This document shows, piece after piece, positions 21,402 through 31,182 of a stretch of DNA of 64,000 bases. The stretch covers positions 2,976,001 through 3,040,000 of the forward strand of contig NC_089399.1 of the NCBI RefSeq assembly GCF_003171515.1. Direction: 5' to 3'. A program made the position numbers and the translations under genes. Origin of the DNA: Pyrenophora tritici-repentis. Lineage: Eukaryota; Ascomycota; Dothideomycetes; Pleosporales; Pleosporaceae. Numbering within the stretch: the stretch's first letter is position 1; each line of letters begins with the position of its first letter. The notes under the pieces were generated by a model. The model had not been told where the DNA came from. It did not search any database and saw only the letters and a program-made list of their open reading frames with translations.

Positions 21402-22697
21402 ATGTTAACAAATGGCGACAATGTATGTGCAGGCGCTGCCAGTGATCGACTGAGTAAATTACCAGACGAACTACTCCTTCAAATCTTCGAGGCAGTGGGG
21501 CGCATCGCCAGGCGGGACCTGTGCAATGTGTCGCGGGTCAACAAGAAATGCCACCGCCTCAGTGATGCGATTCTTTACAAGAGCATTCTATTCGAGACAC
21601 CGGAGCTGCATCTTACTTTCAGTGAGTCGCTAAGTCGACGACCGCGTCGAGGCTCCGCTATTCAAGAAATCAAGCTTGCCTACCCATCCTCAGAACTATC
21701 GCAGCTAGCGCTCGATGCGCCTGTGCATGGTTCCTACCTGGATCCCCAACGCTCAGACAGCCTCTCGCGGACCTTGTCCATAATGTCAAATCTGGAAAAA
21801 CTTGACATATCAGTGCCCGACGTGCTGCTACGCGGAATCGGAACCTTGTTCAACGGCCCTTTTGACCTTGCTTGCCTCAAGACATGTTCGCTCTTCTACC
21901 AAAGCGCAAATGACGCATACTGGGACCTCCGCGAAAACATCCACATCTTCGCACACCCTACCCTGGAAATGCTAACGATCCGGAGAGCGAAACTAGATGA
22001 AAGAGGCTTCGACCATATCGAGCGACCACACCAAACCGCACTCAAGAAGCTTCACCTCATCGAATGCGACATCAACGACGACTCACTTGGCGATCTTCTT
22101 GAACTTCCTTCCGCGCTCGAGGAGTTCGTCATGACGCAGACTGAAGAGCCGGAACCGGAATTAGAAGAAAGCTCCGATAATGTTGGCGATTACATCTTAG
22201 CCGCGCAGTCTCAGGCGGAGTTTTTGACTAGCATCACCATCGACCACCCCACCCTCACAGGCAGAAAGGTCCTCCGAATGCGCGAATTCGCCGCACTCAA
22301 GACACTCCGGCTAAATTGGGACTACCAACTCTTTGGTAAATCGTCTAAGAAACCGCGCCTGCACTCCGTTGGTTTACCGCCTGTCATGGAAACGCTCGAA
22401 CTCTTCAATGAACTGGGTAGCGATGCTGAGGTTACGGATCTTTTACTGGCGACGATCGAGCAGAAGAGTATTGTGGCGAGAAATTGGAAGACGATGGTCG
22501 TTGTGGAGGGTGAGAATGGGGTGTCGAGAGAAATTAAGAATGCATGTAAACAGGCGGGATTGCAGTTGGATATCATTGGGGCTGTGGATGAGGATAGTGA
22601 TGAGGAGGAGGAGGAGAATGATGATGAGGAGGAAGAGGATGATGACGATGACGATGATGACGATAGCGAAGATGAAGATGAAGACGAAGATGATTAG
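21402..22697 (+). CDS. F-box protein with acidic C-terminal tail
   Basis: Single exon from the ATG at 21402, 431 aa. Near the N-terminus RLSKLPDELLLQIFEAV with NVSRVNKKCHRLSDAILYKS forms an F-box, the Skp1-binding motif of SCF ubiquitin ligases. The body has leucine-patterned segments (LEKLDISVPDV, LKKLHLIECDINDDSLGDLL, ALKTLRLNW) resembling a degenerate leucine-rich substrate domain. The last 40 residues are almost purely Asp/Glu (22580-22697). It probably recruits unknown substrates to an SCF complex; the acidic tail is unusual and could bind basic partners such as histones. The frame is open further upstream, but no ATG is available there. Confidence 0.85.
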   Translation: MLTNGDNVCAGAASDRLSKLPDELLLQIFEAVGRIARRDLCNVSRVNKKCHRLSDAILYKSILFETPELHLTFSESLSRRPRRGSAIQEIKLAYPSSELSQLALDAPVHGSYLDPQRSDSLSRTLSIMSNLEKLDISVPDVLLRGIGTLFNGPFDLACLKTCSLFYQSANDAYWDLRENIHIFAHPTLEMLTIRRAKLDERGFDHIERPHQTALKKLHLIECDINDDSLGDLLELPSALEEFVMTQTEEPEPELEESSDNVGDYILAAQSQAEFLTSITIDHPTLTGRKVLRMREFAALKTLRLNWDYQLFGKSSKKPRLHSVGLPPVMETLELFNELGSDAEVTDLLLATIEQKSIVARNWKTMVVVEGENGVSREIKNACKQAGLQLDIIGAVDEDSDEEEEENDDEEEEDDDDDDDDDSEDEDEDEDD

Positions 22698-23455
22698 ATA
22701 AACGATTGAATACCCATTACTGCATTAGAACGTTAACATAGAACTTCAACCTATACATATATAGATATAGAAAATCACGAACAAACACATGTCCGCGGTC
22801 TACTCCCACTCCTACCTAAGGTCACATCGCTCCTGTGGTTTTATCCCTTCTCTCCATTGCCATCTCCTTTGCCCCCCTTCCTTCCTTTCCGGCCTCCTCT
22901 ATACAAGCTACCGCTTCCTTCTTGCCTCTCCGTTTCTCAAAATGCTTCCGCAATTAACACACAATGCAAAATAGGACCAATAGCTCCAAAGTCTGCTTTG
23001 AGCTGATATGTGCGGCTGCCACAAAGGGAAATCTTTGGCTGTGCTATTAATGAGTGAAACACGCCTTTCTACATATGTTGAGCATTTGTGGATTTATGAT
23101 CGTGTTTCGGAACAACTTGGGGGTAAGAGTATGTAAGGTGCAAAGGAAAACGCGAATAGACTGAAAAGCAGTTGTATCTGTGATGTCGTTTATGTGTATT
23201 CTTTGGTTCTGGCAACCTTTACTCTATCTCATCTCTCCTCCAGAATCTTTCATCTACTCCCTCTAATTGATGCCAGTCGTCTTGTTGTACGAGGAAGCTA
23301 GCGATCACGACATCGAATCATATATCCACACTCCCTTTCCCCTCGTGCCAAAACAACACCCCTCTCAGCCTCACAAATGAAAGTAACCCCTTCTCTGTGC
23401 CCCATGCCCACGCCCCTTCCTCGCCACTCCATCACCATCCTGACCCATCTCCTCA
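22698..23455. other. intergenic, between convergent genes
   Basis: About 760 bases, with a pyrimidine-rich stretch near 22800-22940 and another near 23390-23455 on the plus strand. No gene seen. Confidence 0.4.
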
Positions 23456-24064
23456 TTACCCCCCCAAAACGAACCTCTCAACCATCCTAATCGCATACTC
23501 CACGTCCACCACCCTCACCACAAAATCTCCCCTCATAACCATCCCTGGCGTGACATCTTCATCCTTCCAATACCCCAATCCCTCACCACTACCACCTTTG
23601 CACTCGCCCGTTCCATTCCGCTACTTGAGATGAAAAACAACATACCAGACAGCCTGAGTCTTGTACTCTAAACGCGAGAGGCGCGCGAGGTTGTTGATGG
23701 CGTCGAGGAGGTCGGGTCCCCAGTTGTGGGAGTCCAGGTCGGGCAGGTATTGCTGGGGGAAGGCGGAGGCGGGGGTGAGGTGGGCCCAGAAGTGGGAGAT
23801 TGAGGGGCGGAGGCGGAAGATGCGGACACGGGAGTTAGAGGGGAGGGTGGAGAAGTCGAAGGTCGTGGGGGTATAGACGGGAATGTGGGTATTGCGCGGG
23901 GTGACGGGGCGAAGGGGTAGGTGGATGGCGGCGTCGTCGGTGTCGGCGGTGGAGGGGTTGTCGGCCATGGTGTCGCCTGTAGGTGGGTTTGTCGGGATGG
24001 CGTCTCCTGTGCATGGGGCTTTGGGGATGGGGTCCCTGTGGTTGCCGAAATCGATGAGATCCAT
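23456..24064 (-). CDS. conserved-looking protein of unknown function (183 aa)
   Basis: Exons 24064-23646 and 23588-23456. The first ends ...LEYKTQAV plus TG at a gtatgt donor; the acceptor ggtggtag restores CGEGLGYWKDEDVTPGM and runs to a TAA. The exon-2 frame (RGDFVVRVVDVEYAIRMVE) is clearly protein-like, which supports the splice. The N-terminal 60 residues are Pro/Thr/Asp-rich and probably disordered. The middle (RVRIFRLRPSISHFWAHL) and the C-terminus look folded. I do not recognise the family. Confidence 0.6.
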
Positions 24065-24418
24065 CGTAAATGCTGAACATGTGTTGTCGGGGGTAGAGTG
24101 GTTGTGGCTGAATTAGTGTAATGGACGATGGTAGAGAATTTCTATACTGGCAGACGAGCGAACAGGTCAGTCTGAAATCGAAGCGAAGCGCTCTTTCACC
24201 ACGGGAGTGCGGGGAATGCGAATAGTAAGGTGTAACGTCAACCCCCGTGCATCGCGTTTGCCTTGTTGTCAGCGCCTGGAGTGGCTACTGGCTACGCGGG
24301 ATAGGTAGAAGCGATGGTTTACGCGTTGGAAGCGTAAATATGCCATTTCCCCCTCTGATCCAACAGCTTATTGCATACGATTTTGCCTGAGGCCTAAGTT
24401 CTCGCATGTCCTAATCTT
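24065..24418. other. intergenic
   Basis: About 350 bases, the promoter side of the 183-aa gene. Nothing else seen. Confidence 0.4.
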
Positions 24419-24911
24419 TCACCTCGGTGCTCCATATCCGTTGTTCGTCCCTTTCACTGCAGCATAAGCAGGCATTTCGATAGCCTTGTCATCGAACGAC
24501 GGCTATCACATGTCAGTTTTTCTCCTAAAAAACGCATGAAGGCACACATACCGCTGCCGTATACCCGTCAATCTGGTGAACAGGTGGAGGGCCTGGTCTT
24601 CCACTACCCTGCAGTTCCAACGGTCCATCGTACCGATACGTGTTCAACTCTTGAGGACTTGATGGGTGAACATACGGGGGCGACTGCTGCTTACTCTGTG
24701 CGCCTACAGGTGCCATATACTGAGCCCCAACAAACGGTGTCCGCTCTTCCTGCATCCTGCGCATGGCTTTTTCGCGCTTCCGCTGTTTACTGCACACCTT
24801 GTAGAAAACGATACAGCAGAAGATGCCGCAGACAAAAAGAGCGACCAAAGAGATGATTGCGATATAGGCCTGAGGGGAGATTTCCGATGCGCGACGCTGG
24901 ATGGGCGCCAT
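24419..24911 (-). CDS. small single-pass membrane protein
   Basis: Exons 24911-24552 and 24502-24419, 147 aa. After a short N-terminus comes one hydrophobic span (AYIAIISLVALFVCGIFCCI), then a basic stop-transfer run (KVCSKQRKREKAMRRMQEE) and a Pro/Gln/Ser-rich tail. Exon 2 begins PSFDDKAIEMPAYAAV and ends before a TGA. The positive-inside pattern puts the long tail in the cytosol. The architecture resembles small fungal plasma-membrane or vacuolar adaptor proteins, but no family is assigned. The frame is open 330 bases upstream, yet that part contains no signal-like sequence, so the ATG at 24911 was chosen. Confidence 0.65.
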
Positions 24912-25950
24912 TATGCTGGCGCGTTTCCCGTGATTAGGAACGGATGTTTTGATGAATTGTGACACTTGGAGAAGAGGACAAGAACATATCACCACGAAAT
25001 TGGGGTCTAGAGACAATTTGAACATACTAGAGTACCCATGAAACGCGGAAAGGCCAAGGCAATCATCGCTTGTACAGCCAGGCCGTGATGGTATGCGGGC
25101 GACTCTTGGCTGGGCGTTCTTTTTGGGGGCCTTAAAGTGTGTGGGAAGGCTGATTCGCAGATCCAAACAGCTCAGCGCCCACCAGACATGGAAGAAGATA
25201 CCTGAACGAGAAAAGGGCCGATACGGTTGAGAATGTATCACAATACAGAAAGACGTTCAAGTTGACATGTTCAAGGTGGATATTACGAACACAAGAAGTG
25301 GGTTGGGGACCGAAGTAATTCGAGTTGGAAATCATGACGTTCAAACAAGAGGCTCACCTGACCTACTCTCACAACGACACATGTACCGGTCACTGACAGT
25401 TGTAGTGATGAACACGTGCCAGCGATAGAAGGGGTCTATGAGTAAGTCAACCTTGGAAAGGCTGTCTCCCGAGCTAGCGCTAGTTAGGGCCAGTGGAGAT
25501 GACGCGCGATCTGCCCGAATAGTCTCAGATGGGATGACGTCTGGATCTGGCATCGCAAACTATATGAGCTTACGCGACCGCTGTCGCAAAGTCCAATCCC
25601 TCTTCATGGCGAGAGTTACGAAGCTACAGCGACCGTGAATTGCTCCCATTCGCGCTCATTCGCGCTAAGCTCGGCTACAATCTCCCCTCCCACGTGTGGT
25701 TATCGCAACCACGTGCCAACGTTGTGCCACGCCACCCCACACACGTTTGCCTGCCTAGGGTTGCTATATTCTGTACGACCACTCCTTTTATTGTGTATCG
25801 CAACGACGGGTAATCTCCTGCGACCTGTCATATCGCACGCGTAAGCCGCCAAAAGGAGACTTCCGCACAGCTTTCCCCTCAGGTCACGTCTTTGTTCGAG
25901 TATGTACTCGCTGTACAGACACCTAAGACGTCAATATTCCAAGAACCAAA
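24912..25950. other. divergent intergenic region
   Basis: About 1 kb between the membrane-protein gene (minus) and the Cue2-like gene (plus); probably promoters and leaders. A CCACGTG occurs near 25690 and another near 25710. No coding segment was supported. Confidence 0.4.
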
Positions 25951-27608
25951 ATGGATGAAGAATTGCGCATGCTCGAGGTATGTAAGGGAGTGGATGCATC
26001 TGTCGCACGACGTGACTAACAAATATACGACCTTAGCAGGAGTACTGCCCGCCAATAGACCCTACCCTATTGTACACTATATACTCAGATTATGCAGGGG
26101 AACCGAACGCCGTTAGCCTTACGAGGCATCTGCTGGACACCCTAAAAATTACAGCCGATATCGAGGCGCTCAACTTCGATCCATCTGGTAGCAGCGGAGG
26201 CGCCGTCCAAGATGCCAGCAAGCATAGCACCGACGTAGAGTCCAACGCCGATTCGTGGGCGACGCAGACGGTAGCGACGGATCAATCGAACCTCTCCAGC
26301 GACTCCATGCGGAGTGGAAGCGGTCGGTCGGGAAGCGACGAAGGCTCATTTGAGAGCGGATACTACAAGGACACGAAGCAATTTGATGTTCCGACCAAGG
26401 AGCTGCTGCTCGCCGAGACATTCCCGGGGCTGCGTCTCTCCCAGGTGACGTATACGCTGAGGAAATGCGGCTACGACTACGACAAAGCGACGGACGAGCT
26501 GCTGAACCAAGTCTTCTTCGACGATAGCAGGAAGAGCCCTACAGAAGAAGGTCCGATTGCCAGGGGGATCGAAGCTTTCTCTGAAGATCATGTGGTGCCG
26601 CATCGTGGAAAGAAGGGCAAGAACAAAAAGAAGCAGAAAGTCTCTCTGAACGGGCCAGACACGAGCTACTTTGTCGAAGCAAACGCGACGTCAAACCGCT
26701 GGCAGAATACAAGTCGTGACGTGGAGTTTGTAACCTCACGTACGAATGTCCCTCCGAAGACAGTGTCTTCCATCTACCACGCAAACGGCGCATCTTTGTC
26801 AGCAACCGTACTGGCCGTCGTGCGGAAGGATATTGAGGCACACAGAAAGGAGGAGCCAGACGCCGCGTTAGTGCAGGATGCAATCGCTCTTAATGAAAGC
26901 TTTCCGTCCATGGACCTAGAGTATGCTCTTGCTCTGGTGCGCCTCGCTACTCCATCTACGACAAAAGCCCAGGAGCTCGCCAAGTCCCTCACTCAACAGC
27001 CGGCGAGTGAGACGGGCGGCAAGGGTGGCCTCAAACTCGACTTTCGATATGCTCCAGTCGATTTATCCGAGCCTTCAGAAGAAACGAGGCTGCCAATGCT
27101 AGCACCATCTGCGCGGCCGCGCGATGTAGCGTCCACCACCGCTGCCCGTAACGATGCTTTTGAAAAGGCAAGTGGCGCTTACCGCAGAGGCAAAGGAGCG
27201 CCTTCCATGAGGCAAGCAGCAGCGTACTACGCGCAAGAGGGACGTGATCTCAACGCCAACCTCAAAGTTATGAATGCAGCCCAGGCTGACGCGCTCGTAT
27301 CAGCGCAGTCTGGGCCTACACATTTAGACTTGCACGGAGTAAGCGTTGCGGACGCGACGAGCATTGCAAAACAACGCACCCGAGCCTGGTGGGACGGTCT
27401 TGGGGAGCGAAGACTACCTGAGTGGAGTGGTCCTGGTAGGAGAGGTGGCGGCGAAGCATATCGAATCATCACAGGTCTAGGCCGACACAGCGAGGGCGGT
27501 AGAGGCAAGCTAGGGCCCGCGGTCCTGAAAACACTAGTCAACGAAGGCTGGAAAGTGGAGGCTGAACCTGGGGAGTTGTATGTTACAGGCTTGGCAAGGA
27601 GGAGATGA
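25951..27608 (+). CDS. CUE2: CUE/DUF1771/Smr-domain endonuclease, Cue2-like
   Basis: A 27-nt first exon (25951-25977, MDEELRMLE) is joined to 26040-27608, giving 531 aa. Order: a Ser-rich region; a CUE-type ubiquitin-binding helix bundle (AETFPGLRLSQVTYTLRK, YDYDKATDELLNQ; about residues 125-165); a lysine-rich linker; a DUF1771 helical segment (RNDAFEKASGAYRRGKGAP, MRQAAAYYAQEGRDLN); and a C-terminal Smr domain with LDLHGV (D439, H441) and TGLGRHSEGG. This matches yeast Cue2, the endonuclease that cleaves mRNA at stalled, collided ribosomes in no-go decay, with catalysis at the DxH motif. The acceptor reads TAGCAG (NAGNAG), so one Gln may be optionally included. Confidence 0.9.
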
Positions 27609-28957
27609 ACGCGAACGTATCATCGATTTACCTAGCGTATAGAACATGTGATAGTGATGGCGGCAAAGCGTAGCGAGGCGCAGTACCTGGATCGTACCTG
27701 GGAACTACTCGGACAGGCTTCCATAAACAAGAAGAACAGTCTCAGATTCATGCTTACTGTTGGAAGGCCTTGTACGATCGTACGGTGAATAACAGTAACT
27801 AAGGTAATCTTGTGTATTGGTATTTCGGTGTATGATGATTCTACGAATGTGGGGGCTACGAAGGTATACATAACGTTGGGTCCGAGTTGGGCCGAAGTAG
27901 GATCGAGGCGGTACATTGGGCCTCATTAGGCGACACACCGTGTGTATGCCGACACTTACAAATGCTTGTCGTACGCAATTCCCAGGTTTCGCATTCCTCA
28001 TCGCATCTGTTTCGGGCTTAGCGCCCAGCTAAAACGCGGAAGTCACCATTGCTAAGCTTTGCGGTCCCCACTCTCCGCCTTCGTCCATTGCTTCACCACT
28101 CAATGACACATATGCACTCAAACACGTCGATGACCTTTCTCATACGTTCCCAGCTACAGCTATATGGCAGCATTTGCTATTCGCCTGACGTTCGAAACCT
28201 GTCCCGCATCGCGTTCTATCCGAACGGACACTACGCCGTGCCGCCCGCACGTTTCGCGGCCACTGCGACGAAAACAGCCACACCAGTCTAAAAGTCTTGT
28301 CTTTAAGCGTTATGTGTTGAACCGTTTGGTTTTGATGAAATATGTTTTCCACACATTTGTGTCAGCGTATCTCAGCGAGCTGGCATATCGCGATACCATT
28401 GCAAAGCTGGACTGTACACAAAAATAAACAAAAGTAATGTTCATGTAAGATCGCTTACCAGCTTACGTTGCATCTGGGTAGTATACCGTTTCGCTAAACG
28501 ACTACCCGCGTCTCTGTAGCTGTAAACTGTGGGTCCCCGTCACATAACTTGTTTCGCTCCCCACACATCACTGTCGCAGTTTAGGCATGCCACGCACCAC
28601 CATGCTGCCTCGAGGCCTGCACATCTTCTAGCACGCATAGAACGGCGTAACAGAGGCAGTAATGATACTAGCTGGTTAGCTGATCGAGGGGCCAGAACAC
28701 GTCAACCTTCTGATACCGGACTACGCCTCCCGATCGGCCCTTTCTCCACGAAAACATCTATATAGGAAAGGCTACGAGGCGACAGTAGGATTATCCAGTT
28801 CGATACTCATTCAGCATCTCTTTCTTTGCCCTATACCTGGTTTTGTATATACATCCTTTGGGCTTTCATTAATATCTCCTCCTTACATACCTTACTGCCG
28901 GACAGTCTCTCTCACTTACTCATCCCTTTCTACATATCACTCAACACATCAATCAAC
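27609..28957. other. intergenic, promoter of the secreted repeat protein
   Basis: About 1.35 kb. A TATA-like CTATATAGG lies near 28758, about 200 bases before the next ATG, followed by a pyrimidine-rich leader. The rest shows no supported gene. Confidence 0.4.
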
Positions 28958-30451
28958 ATGAGATTCGAATCTTCCATCCTTATCGCCTCATTGGCTGCAT
29001 CCGTCCTTGCGGCGCCTGCCCCCTACCCCCAACTTACCCTCAACAAGCGATGGGTTGTAAGTTTTCTCCACCCAGTTTGCCTTGGCTACTTGACAATCTT
29101 ACTAACAACTGTAGGATACTTCCGGTAACCCGCTTCCGGAACACTTTGTCAACACAGTCCGCAAGCTCTCCAGCGAGAAGCTGAAGGCTAAGCGCCAACT
29201 TGACCAACTTCTCGGTGGCCTTACTGGCGCCGCTGGTGGAGCAGGAGGTGCTGCTGGAGCCAACCCTCTCGCTGGTGCTCTTGGAGCAGCTGGCGGTGCA
29301 GGAGGTGCTGCCGGTGGCGCTGGAGGTGCTGCCGACCCCATCGCTGCCTTGATTGGAAGTGCTGCTGGTGGTAACCCTGCTGCTGGTGCCGCAACTGGAG
29401 CTGGTGCCGCTGGTGCCGCTACCGGTGCCGGAACTGGAGCTGCTGCTGCTGCCTCCCCCAGCCCTGCTGTATGTCATACCCCCTTTTTCACTTGATCAGA
29501 TGCTAATATCACCACAGGCTGGCAACGGCAAGGGCAAGGCTAACGCTGGTGCCGCGAATGGTGCCGCGAATGGTGCCGGTGCCGCTACTGGAGCGGGTGC
29601 TGGTACAGGTGCTGCTGGTACTGGTGCCGCTGGTACTGGTGCCGCTGGTACAGGTGCTGCTGGTACAGGTGCCGCTGGTACTGGTGCCGGTGCTGCTGCT
29701 GGTGGAGCGGGAGCTGGTGCTGGTGCCACCGTGGGTGCTGTAAGTTATCTTGTACATCTTGGTTCCAACTCATACTAATTGACAATAGGGCGCTTCCAAC
29801 AACGGTACTGCTGCCGCTGCCCCTGCCGCCGGAAAGGGCAAGGGCAAGGGAAAGAAGGCGGCTAAGGCTGCTGCTGCTGCTGCCGCCGCCGCCGGCGCCG
29901 CCCCTGCCGCTGGAGGTGCTGCCGCCAACGGAACTGCTGCTGCTGGAGGAGCCGCTGCTCCTGCTGCCGCTAAGGGAAAGGGTAAGGGTAAGGGCAAGGC
30001 GGCGGCTGCTGCTGCTGCCCCCGCCGCCGGTGCTGCTGCCCCTGCTGCTGCTGGTGCCGCCGCTCCTGCTGCCGGTGCCGGTGCTCCTGCCGCCGGCGCT
30101 GCTGCTCCTGCCGCTGGTGCTGCTGGTAAGGGTAAGGGCAAAGCTGCTGGTGGTGCTGCTGCTCCCGCCGCCGGTGGTGCTGCTGCTGCTGCTCCTGCCC
30201 CGGCTGCTGGAGGTGCCGCTCCTCCTGCTCCCGCCGCTGGGGGTGCCACTCCTCCTGCTCCTGCTGCCGGTGCCGCTCCTCCCGCTCCTCCCGCTCCTCC
30301 TGCCGCCGGTGCTGCTCCTCCTGCCCCTGCCGCTGGTGGCGCCGCCCCTGCTGCTGGAGCCGCAAGTGGCAGCGGCTCAGCTTCCTCTGGCTCAGCAGCT
30401 AGCGGCTCTGGTGCCTCGTCTGGCAGCAGCGGTGCTTCCAGCTCAAACTAG
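28958..30451 (+). CDS. secreted Ala/Gly-rich repeat protein with Kex2-type sites
   Basis: Exons 28958-29056, 29115-29468, 29518-29739 and 29789-30451, all introns in phase 0, giving 445 aa. A clear signal peptide (SSILIASLAASVLAAPAP) is followed by two Lys-Arg sites (LNKR then W, KAKR then Q) that fit Kex2 cleavage and would release a peptide of about 32 residues between them. The remainder is almost entirely Ala, Gly and Pro with Thr/Ser. It includes five copies of GTGAA, four Gly-Lys blocks (such as GKGKGKGKK) and a Ser-rich end. No cysteines, no GPI-type tail and no catalytic motif are visible. It could be a cell-wall or matrix structural protein, an adhesive or cationic secreted polymer, or a peptide precursor. 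I do not recognise the family. Confidence 0.8.
29602..29676 (+). repeat. 15-bp coding minisatellite, five copies
   Basis: Five tandem units of a GGTAC.GGTGC.GCT pattern encode GTGAA repeats in exon 3 of the secreted protein, with a partial sixth unit. The copies differ mainly at third positions. Confidence 0.9.
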
Positions 30452-31182
30452 ATGGACGGCTAGGCGACGACAGTTGATGATGACCATAATGAAGAGTTGA
30501 AAGACCTGGATTGGAAAAGGGAAAAGGGGGTTATGGATATAGGATATGGATTTATGAATGCACATACCAAGACGTATATAAGTTTTTGTTAATTAAGGAG
30601 TTAGCAGGAGAGAGATATATTTAGGATTGGTAGGATGCGGTACAGATTTGTTTAGTTAGCCGGCTAGCCATACGAAAAACAAAAAGATTTTAATAACATG
30701 AGCTTCTATGTCTTACGATTTTTGTGATTTTTGTGTGGTGATGACTGTTTTGACTGTTTTCTTTGCACATTACATAGTAAGTGTATTATGACGGTAGCTA
30801 GCATGACGACTTGGACTGGTAGAGAAAGAAGAACAAGCTTCGTATACCAATGAACGTCTTTTTCTTCAAGGGATTTGTGGTGAGAAACGTTGGATTAAAG
30901 GAATAATGATTGTTTAAGCAGTGTCATTATATGTCCATTCTATCGTTGTATGTCATGCTATGTATTTGTTTAAAGTATACTATACATGTGAGCGTTGTAT
31001 GTACGTTGGTTTCTTTATAAACATGAATAACAATATGTCCAGTGAGAAAAAGCACCAATAAACGCCTCCCACGACCGAGCAGAACAATGCGAATCCCACC
31101 GACCATGCACAGTAAACGACAAAAAAACGACAACATACGCACCCCCATTCATAACAACATGACCTCATTACCTTCCCTCCAC
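30452..31182. other. intergenic, between convergent genes
   Basis: About 730 bases, AT-rich, carrying the 3' ends of the secreted protein gene (plus) and the glucanase gene (minus). No gene seen. Confidence 0.4.

Noticed and set aside
29040..30365. Long open frames on the opposite strand and other frames of the GA-repeat gene
   Set aside because: They mirror the GC-rich repeat of the real gene; no signal peptide or splice support exists in those frames.
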